This document shows, piece by piece, positions 22,396 to 29,703 of a stretch of DNA of 64,000 nucleotides (position 1 is the stretch's first letter; each line of letters opens with the position of its first letter). Source of the DNA: Pseudoxanthomonas sp. JBR18 (GTDB lineage Bacteria; Pseudomonadota; Gammaproteobacteria; Xanthomonadales; Xanthomonadaceae); the NCBI RefSeq assembly GCF_028198165.1, contig NZ_CP116339.1:4161001-4225000 (forward strand). The letters are read 5' to 3'. The position numbers and the translations under genes were made by a program. The notes under the pieces were generated by a model. That model was not told the origin of the DNA. It worked only from the letters and a program-made list of their open reading frames with translations, and did not search any database.

Positions 22396-22509
22396 GACGC
22401 GATGCCTGCGTCGGGAGGGCGGCTAATACAACACCCGCAAGGGGAATACGCCCGCCGACTACTAGCGGTTTCTAACCTCCCGACTTCCCGTCCGCCGTTC
22501 GGCGGGCGG
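22396..22509 (+). ncRNA. structured leader upstream of the XAC0095-like gene
   Basis: Three nested or adjacent stems are visible: GACGC/GCGTC (22396-22412), a perfect 9-bp stem GTCGGGAGG/CCTCCCGAC (22410-22418 with 22476-22484) enclosing GC-rich inner pairs, and CCGTCCGCC/GGCGGGCGG with loop GTTC (22488-22509). The last stem ends 15 bases before the ribosome site AAGGAG. The arrangement suggests a cis-acting RNA. I recall comparable leaders before unrelated small genes in Pseudomonas, but cannot name the motif. Confidence 0.45.
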
Positions 22510-22537
22510 TCACTTCATGGTGAAAGGAGAAGCGGCG

Positions 22538-23311
22538 ATGACGGAACAGACGTTTGACGATCGAGGTGCGGGGGACTTCCTGCGTGAGAACAGCGGGCTG
22601 TTGCTGAAGCAGGTGAGGAATCACATCCACTTCCTGGCGCGGCGGGCCCAGCCAAGCGCTGCGGACGGGACGAAGGACGGGGCTGCGGCCGTGGGCATGG
22701 CCGAGGTGATGTCCTGCCTGGACCAGTTGTCCGAGCAGCTGGACTTGTTGATCAAGGACGCGAACTTTTACGGACGTGCGGGCCACCCGCTGATGGTGGA
22801 TATTGCCGATGTCACTGCGGCGCACAGTGACGCTTCCGGTGAAGAAGACGAGGAAGAAGAAGAGGAAGAAGAAGCGTCATCGTCCGAGCAACAGGAGGAT
22901 GAAGAAGGCGATAACGTCCCCGCATCCCCTGCCCGCCACGGCACCTACGCGCAGCGGCTGGTCTTCGGCGTGACGCTGGCGCAGATCGACACGCTCCAAC
23001 AGCTGATGGTGGGCATCAAGGCCTACGCAGATGCGGTGTTCGCCGATGGCATGGCGGACTTCGCACCCGGCACATTGGCGGCGCTGGGTGGCACGATCTT
23101 CGACCGGGCCAATGATGTGTGTGAGATCCTCAGGGAGATCAATGCGCAGTCGCTGCAGCAGGGTCGTTCGGGCTTTGCGGTGGAAGAGACCGCGTCCGGG
23201 TACCTCGTCCAGGGGCGGGCCGGAAGAAGCCACGGATCGCACAGCACGCCTGCATGGGAGGCGCACGTGGGGACCGGGGCGCCGCACGCCGATCGGCGGC
23301 ATCTGCACTGA
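22538..23311 (+). CDS. XAC0095-like protein with acidic linker
   Basis: A protein of 257 residues. The N-terminal part (DFLRENSGLLLKQVRNHIHF, then VGMAEVMSCLDQLSEQLDLL) resembles the small XAC0095 family of Xanthomonads, whose role is unknown. A second helical unit (LVFGVTLAQIDTLQQLMVGI) follows a run of about 20 Glu/Asp/Ser residues (around 105-125). ATG at 22538 follows AAGGAG; an upstream in-frame ATG at 22517 is less likely. The gene has its own leader and a terminator-like stem behind it, and higher GC than the cassettes, so it is an independent unit inside the array and not a cassette. Confidence 0.6.
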   Translation: MTEQTFDDRGAGDFLRENSGLLLKQVRNHIHFLARRAQPSAADGTKDGAAAVGMAEVMSCLDQLSEQLDLLIKDANFYGRAGHPLMVDIADVTAAHSDASGEEDEEEEEEEEASSSEQQEDEEGDNVPASPARHGTYAQRLVFGVTLAQIDTLQQLMVGIKAYADAVFADGMADFAPGTLAALGGTIFDRANDVCEILREINAQSLQQGRSGFAVEETASGYLVQGRAGRSHGSHSTPAWEAHVGTGAPHADRRHLH

Positions 23312-23350
23312 GCGAGCGATGATCTGGCGCAACCGATCCCGTCGGTGACG

Positions 23351-23390
23351 CGAACCAGCGGGCCGTCTCTGGGACGCCGCTGGTTCGTTT
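23351..23390 (+). terminator. terminator-like stem after the XAC0095-like gene
   Basis: Arms CGAACCAGCGG and CCGCTGGTTCG (11 bp, perfect) enclose about 15 bases and are followed by TTT, 40 bp after the stop codon. Confidence 0.6.
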
Positions 23391-23404
23391 GCAGTGCTGA
23401 GGTG

Positions 23405-23840
23405 AGCTTCAGTTCCTTCTTTGTCCGCTGGCCAGGTGCGTCGCCGCTCCTGGCTTGGCGCCGACGCTTGCAGGAGCCAACCGCCTTGTAGCCGCCTGTC
23501 GCCTCCACCACAACGCGGCCTGATCAAGCTTTGCGACCAAGCGGATCAGCTTGCGCATGCCCGCTGCCGAACTGGCGATTTGCACCGCCCCAGGCTTGGC
23601 CTGCATGGCCACATCCAGCGCCGCCTTGCCCACGTCGATCCCTACTGCGGTCATGCCCGTTCTCCGATAGAGTTGGCCGGTCGAGAGCATCGCGCCTGAG
23701 GCCCACGCTTATCAGTTCGAGGGTGACCTCGGTCAACTGTCCGGGCGCAGGGCGCGAGCACCGGCATGCGGCCCCTGCTGAGTTACGGTGCTGCTACACC
23801 GAGGCGTTATCGGGCGCGCATGCCGGGCTCTCGGCGCCTA
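23405..23840 (-). pseudogene. truncated IS110-family element
   Basis: The minus strand from 23654 encodes MTAVGIDVGKAALDVAMQAK and continues to LDQAAL. The expected VVEATGGY is found only after a frameshift and the sequence stops soon after, so less than a third of the transposase remains. The noncoding end upstream (23655-23840) shares blocks with the intact IS110 at 9600-10702. It ends about 28 bp before an isolated attC right core. Confidence 0.8.
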
Positions 23841-23867
23841 CAGTAGGGAAACTGGAAGACATAAGGT

Positions 23868-23874
23868 GTTAGGC
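23868..23874 (+). other. isolated attC right core (GTTAGGC) beside the IS110 remnant
   Basis: GGTGTTAGGC is the normal right end of an attC site (compare 24274-24282), but the arms to its left are replaced by other sequence. The attC site was cut by insertion or deletion. It marks the left boundary of the next cassette. Confidence 0.75.
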
Positions 23875-23878
23875 GGTC

Positions 23879-24228
23879 ATGGAAGAACTCAGCGGCTACG
23901 AGCATGAAGCAATCGCAACAATCGCGCTTTCGGACGCCCAACGAGACATAGTTCTCGCTCAGCTGGCTAAAGCTACCTGCATCTCGCGGGATTACACAGG
24001 CGTTGGCCTATATACACAGAACTTTACGTAGACCCGTCTGCTCCAAAGCTAGATGAGGCTCGCTGGAAGATCGAGGACATGCCCAAAGGGCACGCTTACC
24101 ATCCGGACCTGCCTGCTGGTGCCGGACTTATTCTATGGGTCAAGGACGGCTACATTAGCTGCCTTGAGTCGTACACGTATGAGGGTAGCTGGCCGCAGGA
24201 CGAGTCACTGTTCCGGCTAGCCGCCTAA
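23879..24228 (+). pseudogene. frameshifted cassette gene, unknown family
   Basis: The ATG at 23879 opens MEELSGYEHEAIATIALSD and reads to YTGVGLYTQNFT, then stop at 24029. In another frame from about 24019 the protein goes on as ELYVDPSAPKLDEARW, then GAGLILWVKDGYISCLESYT, and ends DESLFRLAA at 24228, overlapping the attC site. One small indel near 24010-24020 would join them into a protein of about 116 residues. Codon use and position show one broken gene, not two. The function is not recognised. Confidence 0.8.
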
Positions 24229-24282
24229 CAATTCATTCAAGCCGACGCCGCTTCGCGGCTCGGCTTAATTCAGGTGTTAGGC
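24223..24282 (+). repeat. attC site after the frameshifted cassette
   Basis: From GCCTAAC to GTTAGGC, arms AAGCCGACGCCGC and GCGGCTCGGCTT. It is of the TTAATTCA subtype. Confidence 0.93.
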
Positions 24283-24295
24283 CTCAGGGGGAACT

Positions 24296-25153
24296 ATGTC
24301 GAGCGACCAACTTCCAGACGACCGCGTGATCGTCGAGCGCCTTAGACAAGAACTTGCCAAGACGGAGCCCTCAAGGCGACGGCGAATAATTGAGAAGTTC
24401 GTACTCGCCGCACTCGGAAGTATTCCTTGGATTGGAGGATTCCTCAGCGCCGCTTACGACTACAAGGCCGAGGAAGACACACTCCGGCAGGATTCGCTCC
24501 AAACACAGTGGCTTGAGGAGCACCAAGGAAAGATCGCCTCACTCCGAGAGACCCTAGCAGAGATAGAGAGGCGCTTTGAAGCGCTTGGCAGCGCGATCGA
24601 AGACCGGATTCAGAGCGAAGAGTATCTAGGCCTCGTAAGAAAGGCGTTCCGCGCTTGGGATGAGGCTGACACGCAGGAGAAGAGACGGTACATAGCCAAT
24701 CTCGTCACGAACGCCGCTGGCACGCGTGTCTGCTCCGACGACGTACTGCGGCTGTTTATTGACTGGTTAGAGCTCTACCACGAGGCTCATTTCGCCGTTA
24801 TCCGTGAGATCTATCAGTACCCGGGCTCTACCCGTTTCGACATCTGGTCAGCCATCTATGGCGACACGCCACGAGAAGACTCTGCGGAGGCAGATCTCTA
24901 CAAGCTACTCATTCGAGATCTAAGCACTGGCGGAGTGATCCGACAGGAGCGCGACACAAATTCCATGGGGCAGTTCATGCGCAAAAGACCGCAGAAAACT
25001 GGTGCTCGCAGAGTTGCGCCAAGCACGATGGAATCCGCGTTCGAAGATACCAAGCCGTACGTACTGACTGAGATGGGGAAGCAGTTCGTCCACTACACCA
25101 TGAACGAGGTGGTCACTCGCATTGAGAGCGACAGTGATGGGCCGCTGGCCTAA
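24296..25153 (+). CDS. cassette protein with hydrophobic N-terminal segment and coiled coil (285 residues)
   Basis: This is the largest cassette product here and is not recognised as a named family. A basic stretch (PSRRRRIIEKF) precedes a short hydrophobic segment FVLAALGSIPWIGGFLSAA (about residues 36-54). A predicted coiled coil (70-105) and a helical, partly winged-helix-like C-terminal half (AVIREIYQYPGSTRFDIWSA, GGVIRQERD) follow. GGGGGA precedes the ATG. The layout, a possible membrane-inserting segment plus a soluble sensor-like domain, is seen in some phage-defence effectors; that is inference only. The stop overlaps a cut attC site. Confidence 0.8.
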   Translation: MSSDQLPDDRVIVERLRQELAKTEPSRRRRIIEKFVLAALGSIPWIGGFLSAAYDYKAEEDTLRQDSLQTQWLEEHQGKIASLRETLAEIERRFEALGSAIEDRIQSEEYLGLVRKAFRAWDEADTQEKRRYIANLVTNAAGTRVCSDDVLRLFIDWLELYHEAHFAVIREIYQYPGSTRFDIWSAIYGDTPREDSAEADLYKLLIRDLSTGGVIRQERDTNSMGQFMRKRPQKTGARRVAPSTMESAFEDTKPYVLTEMGKQFVHYTMNEVVTRIESDSDGPLA

Positions 25154-25163
25154 CAATTCATTC
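25148..25163 (+). repeat. truncated attC (left 16 bp), cut by an IS3-type end
   Basis: GCCTAACAATTCATTC matches the left end of the TTAATTCA subtype and is followed at once by TGAATCGCCC, the IS3-type terminus. The right part of the site is missing. Confidence 0.8.
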
Positions 25164-25290
25164 TGAATCGCCCAGCGCTTCGTAGACACCCACGAGCCAC
25201 TTGATTGCTGCTTCTCGACTGTAGCGGTGACAGTCCTCCGCCGTACCGTGTCGGTGCTTGGGGCTGTAGGACACCTCATTGAGTTCTTCG
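25164..25290 (-). pseudogene. second IS3-family end remnant
   Basis: TGAATCGCCCAGCGCTTCG and the following about 70 bp match the end at 21927 with few changes (both contain TTGATTGCTGCTTCTCGA and GGTGACAGT). Minus-strand frames give broken pieces such as SYSPKHRHGTAED, the IS3 OrfB tail. Nothing else of the element remains. Confidence 0.65.
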
Positions 25291-25401
25291 GTGGCGGCGC
25301 GGGTGGCGGTTCTCGCCCGGTAGGCAAGCCTCGCGGCTGGCTGTCAAAGTTCTTCTTCAGCGCAAAAACGTACCGATTGTCTGGCCCGGTTAACGGGTGA
25401 G

Positions 25402-25461
25402 GGTTAGCAGTTCATTCAACCCCAACCCGCTTCGTGGGTCGACTCCATTCACGCGTTAAGC
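25402..25461 (+). repeat. last complete attC site, degenerate left core
   Basis: From GGTTAGC to GTTAAGC with arms AACCCCAACCCGC and GTGGGTCGACTC. Both cores and arms carry several changes, so the site is probably old. Confidence 0.75.
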
Positions 25462-25475
25462 TACTGGATGCAGAA

Positions 25476-25886
25476 ATGTCGCAAGCGCTGATTCTGGCCA
25501 TGGCCGCGCATGTCGCGCTCGCGGCATTGCTCTATGTGCTTCTCACCGTTGCTCGCGCCCCGGCGGTGTGGGGCGTCGGGAAGCGCGCCGATGGGTCGAA
25601 CCCGTTCGCGGAATTCGAGCCGCGCATCGGCGCCAGCCTTTCCAACCAATTCGAATGGCCGGTGCTGTTCTACGCCGCATGCATCCTCTTGCTGCTCGGG
25701 ACTCCCGGGCCGGCCGCCGTCGGCTTGGCGTGGCTGTTTGTCGCGGGCCGCGTCCTCCACAGCGTGGTGCACATTGGCACGCGGAACGTCCGGCTCCGGG
25801 GTGTCGTGTTCACCCTGAACTTCCTGGCCGTGTTGGGTCTTTGGGTGCTTGTAGTTGCACGCGCAGCGTCCGAGCCCCTGGCCTAA
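25476..25886 (+). CDS. MAPEG-family membrane protein
   Basis: A 136-residue protein with four predicted membrane helices. NPFAEFEPRIGASLSNQFEWPVLFYAA and VAGRVLHSVVHIGTRNVRLRG are typical of bacterial MAPEG proteins (glutathione-related membrane enzymes in the wider family). ATG at 25476 is preferred; the frame opens earlier inside the attC site. The stop is in GGCCTAACAA, which looks like the left core of an attC, so this gene may be the last, eroded cassette. Its GC is higher than that of the other cassettes. Confidence 0.82.
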   Translation: MSQALILAMAAHVALAALLYVLLTVARAPAVWGVGKRADGSNPFAEFEPRIGASLSNQFEWPVLFYAACILLLLGTPGPAAVGLAWLFVAGRVLHSVVHIGTRNVRLRGVVFTLNFLAVLGLWVLVVARAASEPLA

Positions 25887-26012
25887 CAACGCTCTCTTCG
25901 TCCGCTGTCGAGGCGCGTAGCCTCTTCAGCTTGGCGCTTGTGATTGCAGAAGCCGGCTCGCGCACCGACACTGCGGCCTGGTTCACCAGCATCCCACCAG
26001 GGCCGATCTCCG

Positions 26013-26543
26013 ATGAGCCTGTCGAAACCACAGCGTGGCGTTGCCTTGGGCATGGCGTCGGCCCTGGCGCTCTCTGTCGCCGGGCTGGGCGCTGAGGTCC
26101 TTGTTGCGCCGGCTGTGTTGCTGCCAGACACCTTGGAGGGCCGGCTGCAGCTGGCGGCGTGTGCCGCGTTGGCGCCTGCACTGGCGTTCGCGGCCTGCAT
26201 CGCGCGGCTGGCCGCGCATCGCTTTCGCACGCCCGCCGACCTCGATGGCAGTGGCATGACCGAGGGCACGGACCAGGCCAGATTGCTGCAGGCGCTGCTG
26301 CAGAACACGCTCGAACAACTGGCCCTCGCCCTGCCCGTCTACGCCGCCTGGGCCGCGCTGGCGCCGCCACGCTGGCTGGTGGCACTCCCCGTGGCCGCTG
26401 GCATGTTCGTGCTGGGGCGGCTGCTCTTCTTCGTCGGCTATGCGCGGGGGGCGCCAGGCCGAGCGTTCGGATTTGCGCTGACGTTCTATCCCAGCGTGCT
26501 CCTGCTGCTCGGTGCGCTCTTGTTCGCTGCACACCTGGTTTGA
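26013..26543 (+). CDS. second MAPEG-family membrane protein
   Basis: A 176-residue protein with four hydrophobic segments. NTLEQLALALPVYAAWAAL and GRLLFFVGYARGAPGRAFGF follow the MAPEG pattern. The ATG at 26013 follows a 126-bp gap after the first MAPEG gene. The pair could form a hetero-oligomer or simply be recent neighbours; no partner enzyme is nearby. Confidence 0.78.
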   Translation: MSLSKPQRGVALGMASALALSVAGLGAEVLVAPAVLLPDTLEGRLQLAACAALAPALAFAACIARLAAHRFRTPADLDGSGMTEGTDQARLLQALLQNTLEQLALALPVYAAWAALAPPRWLVALPVAAGMFVLGRLLFFVGYARGAPGRAFGFALTFYPSVLLLLGALLFAAHLV

Positions 26544-26902
26544 CCGCCGCCGCTCGCAGAGCCACCCGCTTCGCCGGGCGATTCGGCTCGGTTAGCAGGG
26601 ACATCGCTTTCGCCTGGGCGTAAAGCACGTATGTGCATCGGCGCGGGCCATGCGCTGACGCCGGTGCCGCTCATGCGCACTTGTTGAAGGGCCGGAGCGT
26701 GACGCCGGGGGACTGGTCCAGGAACTGCGTGCGGACCCGCCCCTCCGCGCGCCCGGCAGGGCTGCGTCCTTGTTAGGAATCGGTGCGGCGTCACGGGAAT
26801 TTCTTCACCTGACATGCTCGCCGCAGTCTTTAGGTTCGTACTTCCCCCGCGTCCCACAAGATCCATGTTCTCTCATTCCTTGCGCCGCTTTCCTTGCGCT
26901 CG
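26544..26902. other. noncoding stretch before the GH15 gene
   Basis: No frame looks coding. The DNA shows no attC sites, GTAG repeats or clear promoter, so I can say only that it links the array edge to the following operon. Confidence 0.4.
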
Positions 26903-28771
26903 ATGCGCTGTTTCCATGCGTTGTCGCGCCCGATGAAGGGGAACGCTGAAAGCTGTCTTCAGGACGCGCGCGATTTCCGCGTGGACGGCGTGCTGCCCAT
27001 TGCGCGCTACGGCGCGTTGGGTGAGGGGCGCTCGGTCGCGCTCTCCGGCGTGGATGGCTCGATCGACTGGTGGTGCGCGCCCAACATGGATAGCCCGCCG
27101 CTGTTCGATCGCCTGCTCGATCCCGAGCGCGGCGGGTTCTTCTCGCTCTGCCCCGATGAGCCCTTCGACATCGAGCGCCGCTACCGCGACGACAGCAATG
27201 TGCTGGAGACCGTGTTCCGCACCGCGTCGGCGCGGGCGGTCCTGGTCGAGTCTCTGAACAGCGGCAACGCCGGGCGCCTGCCCTGGTGCGAGCTGGCACG
27301 GCGGGTCGAGGGCCTGGAAGGGACGATGCGCTTTGTCCTCAAAATGAAGCCAGGCGCACGGGCCGAAACCGCCAACCCGTATTACTCCACGGTCGGGCCG
27401 CACAAGGTCTTCCATGTGCAGCGGCTGCTGGGGCTTTTGATCCACCACTCCGCCGTGCAGTGCCACTGGTCCGATGCCGGGATCACCGGTGAGGTCACGG
27501 TCTCGGCGGGAGAACGGGCCACCATTGCGCTGGTGGTCGGCGAGGACGAGCCGCTGGTGGCCCCCTCGGTCGAAGAAGTCGATGGCCGCATCGACCTGAC
27601 CGATCGCGAATGGCGCGCGTGGGCGAGCAACGTCAAGTTCCAGGGTGATGCGCGCGCGGGGTTCGTGCGCAGTGCGCTCGCGCTCAAGCTGCTGCTGTAC
27701 TCGCCTTCCGGTGCCATCGCGGCCGCGGCGACCACATCGCTGCCGGAGCGGATCGGCGGTGAGAAGAACTTCGACTATCGCTATGCGTGGGTCAGGGACG
27801 CCGGCTACACCATCCAGGCGTTCCTGGCGGCCGGGCTGGAAGCCGAATCGAAGGCGGCCTTCACCTGGCTGCTCAAGCAGCTGCGACGACACGGTTCCAA
27901 GGTGGTTTTCACCCTGGATGGGGAGCAGGTGCCGTCGGTCGCGCACAAGCGTGCGGCGGGCTACCGCGATTCCACACCCGTGGTGGTCGGCAACCTGGCC
28001 GGTGACCAGCACCAGCACGGTATCTACGGCGACATCTTCGAGACCGCCTGGTGCTTCGTGAACACCGGCAACGTGCTGGACAGCGCCAGCGCGGAAGTGC
28101 TTTCGCATCTGGCCGACGAGTGTGCCGATCGCTGGCGGATGCCGGATTCGGGCATCTGGGAGCTGGCGGACCTGCAGCACTACACCATGTCCAAGGTCAG
28201 CTGCTGGCAGGCATTGGCGCGGGCGGTGGAACTGGCCGACCAGGGCCAGTTGCCCACCACCTGCCGCGACCGCTGGCACCGCGAGCGCGACAGGATCCGG
28301 GCCTGGATCGAAGCCGAGTGCTGGTCCGACGAGAAGCAGGCCTTCGTCATGTATCCGGGCAGCGATCGGCTCGATGCCTCCATCGCCCTGGCCGTGCGTT
28401 TCAGGTTCGATGGCAAGGAGCGGCTGCAGAAGACGCTGGACGCCATCGACCACGAACTGGGCCAAGGCGAGTTCCACTATCGCTACTCGGACATGGAGCA
28501 GGAGGAAGGCTGTTTCATCGCCTGTTCCTTCTGGATGGCCGAAGCGGTCGCGCGCCTGGGCGACACCGAGGCGGCCCGTGCGCGCCTGCATCGCCTCGGT
28601 CGCGCGCTCGGCCACTGCAACGGCGTGCTGAGCGAAATGATCGACCCCCATACCGGCGAGTTCCTGGGCAACACGCCCCAGGGGCTCAGCCACCTGGCGC
28701 ACATCATGGCCATGTCCACGGTGGCCGAACTGAGCGCACACCCCTCACCACAGCAAGGAGAATCTCCATGA
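26903..28771 (+). CDS. GH15 glucoamylase/trehalase-like glycoside hydrolase
   Basis: Cytoplasmic inverting glucosidase of about 620 residues. The N-terminal beta-sandwich has ALSGVDGSIDWWCAPNMDSP and the catalytic (alpha/alpha)6 barrel has RYAWVRDAGYTIQAF, GNLAGDQHQHGIYGDIFET and EEGCFIACSFWMAEAV, all hallmarks of the GH15 group that includes bacterial trehalases and dextran glucosidases. TTG at 26894 and ATG at 26933 are alternative starts; none has a strong ribosome site. The stop overlaps the SDR start by four bases (ATGA), so they are co-translated. The substrate (trehalose or short alpha-glucans) is not decided by the sequence. Confidence 0.88.
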   Translation: MRCFHALSRPMKGNAESCLQDARDFRVDGVLPIARYGALGEGRSVALSGVDGSIDWWCAPNMDSPPLFDRLLDPERGGFFSLCPDEPFDIERRYRDDSNVLETVFRTASARAVLVESLNSGNAGRLPWCELARRVEGLEGTMRFVLKMKPGARAETANPYYSTVGPHKVFHVQRLLGLLIHHSAVQCHWSDAGITGEVTVSAGERATIALVVGEDEPLVAPSVEEVDGRIDLTDREWRAWASNVKFQGDARAGFVRSALALKLLLYSPSGAIAAAATTSLPERIGGEKNFDYRYAWVRDAGYTIQAFLAAGLEAESKAAFTWLLKQLRRHGSKVVFTLDGEQVPSVAHKRAAGYRDSTPVVVGNLAGDQHQHGIYGDIFETAWCFVNTGNVLDSASAEVLSHLADECADRWRMPDSGIWELADLQHYTMSKVSCWQALARAVELADQGQLPTTCRDRWHRERDRIRAWIEAECWSDEKQAFVMYPGSDRLDASIALAVRFRFDGKERLQKTLDAIDHELGQGEFHYRYSDMEQEEGCFIACSFWMAEAVARLGDTEAARARLHRLGRALGHCNGVLSEMIDPHTGEFLGNTPQGLSHLAHIMAMSTVAELSAHPSPQQGESP

Positions 28772-29661
28772 GCGATCGTCTCAAGATGCAGGACCCACGC
28801 ACCCAATATCCCCAGCCGCCCTTCCCCGCCCAGCCGCAGCAAGCGCCCGGCGAGGCGGCCAAGATGGAACCCACGCCGGATCACGGCGAGAGCAGCTACC
28901 AGGGCTCGGGCAAGCTCAAGGGGCGCAAGGCCCTGGTCACCGGCGGCGACAGCGGCATCGGCCGCGCCGCCGCGATTGCCTTTGCCCGCGAGGGAGCCGA
29001 TGTCGCCATCTCCTATCTTCCCAGTGAGGAGGCCGACGCCAAGGAAGTGATCGAACTGATCCAGGCCGAGGGGCGCAAGGCGCTCAGCCTGCCTGGCGAC
29101 GTCACCGATCAGGCCTGGTGCAAGACCCTGGTGGACAAGACGGTCTCCGAGCTCGGCGGCCTGGACGTGCTGGTCATCAATGCCGGTCGGCAGCAGTACC
29201 GCGAGGACATTTCCCAGCTCAGTGCCGAGGACTTCGACAAGACGCTCAAGACCAACCTGTATGCGATGCACTGGATCGCGCAGGCCGCGGTGCCGCATCT
29301 GCCGGCCGGCGCGTCGGTGATCACCACCGCATCGATCCAGGCCTATGACCCCTCGGCGATCCTGCTGGATTACGCCACCACCAAGGCGGGCATCGTGGCC
29401 TACACCAAGGCGCTTGCCAAACAGCTGATGGAGAAAGGCATCCGCGCCAATGTCGTTGCGCCGGGTCCGTTCTGGACCGTGCTGCAGTGGGCCGGTGGTC
29501 AACCCACCGATAAGGTGACCCAGTTCGGCGCGCAGACGGAGTTCAAGCGCCCGGGCCAGCCGGTCGAAATCGCCCCGCTCTACGTGCTGCTGGCCAGCCA
29601 GGAAGGCAGCTATCTGTCCGGTGAAGTGCTGGGCGCCACCGGTGGCGCTGGCGTCGCCTGA
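28768..29661 (+). CDS. SDR-family oxidoreductase (general-stress YghA/GSP39 type)
   Basis: NAD(P)-dependent dehydrogenase of 297 residues. It has the long Pro/Gln-rich N-terminal extension (YPQPPFPAQPQQ) of the YghA/GSP39 group, the nucleotide fold ALVTGGDSGIGRAAAIAFAR, and the Ser-Tyr-Lys set in TTASIQAY and YATTKAGIVAY. AAGGAG lies 7 bases before the ATG at 28768. The open frame begins earlier only as a shadow of the GH15 gene. Coupled to that gene by overlap, it is likely induced with it, possibly under stress. Confidence 0.92.
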   Translation: MSDRLKMQDPRTQYPQPPFPAQPQQAPGEAAKMEPTPDHGESSYQGSGKLKGRKALVTGGDSGIGRAAAIAFAREGADVAISYLPSEEADAKEVIELIQAEGRKALSLPGDVTDQAWCKTLVDKTVSELGGLDVLVINAGRQQYREDISQLSAEDFDKTLKTNLYAMHWIAQAAVPHLPAGASVITTASIQAYDPSAILLDYATTKAGIVAYTKALAKQLMEKGIRANVVAPGPFWTVLQWAGGQPTDKVTQFGAQTEFKRPGQPVEIAPLYVLLASQEGSYLSGEVLGATGGAGVA

Positions 29662-29669
29662 CGCCCACG

Positions 29670-29693
29670 GGCAGCCCGCTTCGGCGGGCTGCC
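29670..29693. terminator. stem-loop between convergent SDR genes
   Basis: Arms GGCAGCCCGC and GCGGGCTGCC with loop TTCG lie between the two stop codons (10-bp perfect stem). There is no T run, but the position between convergent genes favours a two-way terminator. Confidence 0.6.
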
Positions 29694-29703
29694 TGGACTA
29701 GCC

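Larger units (their letters stand above)
18678..25461 (+). mobile_element. integron gene-cassette array without integrase (CALIN-type)
   Basis: Nine complete attC sites of about 60 bp, one cut site, and two further recombination cores (GTTAGGC with no attC before it) separate segments of 230-850 bp. Each segment usually has one plus-strand ORF. Sites begin GCCTAAC, contain AAGCCGA and TCGGCTTA(A/T)TT as imperfect inverted arms, and end GTTAGGC. No intI gene is present on either side. Two attC subtypes occur: one with AAGTCAATCAAGCC and TTATTTCCAGC, one with AATTCATTCAAGCC and TTAATTCA. The region is visibly lower in GC than its neighbours. It is interrupted by IS remnants and an XAC0095-like gene. 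Confidence 0.92.

Noticed and set aside
18860-24282. Repeated palindromic 60-bp units as a possible CRISPR array
   Set aside because: Spacing varies from 170 to 850 bp, units carry attC cores at both ends and the intervals hold ORFs; they are attC sites.
28051-28767. In-frame upstream extension of the SDR gene
   Set aside because: It is the shadow of the GH15 gene; the true start at 28768 has a ribosome site and matches the family.
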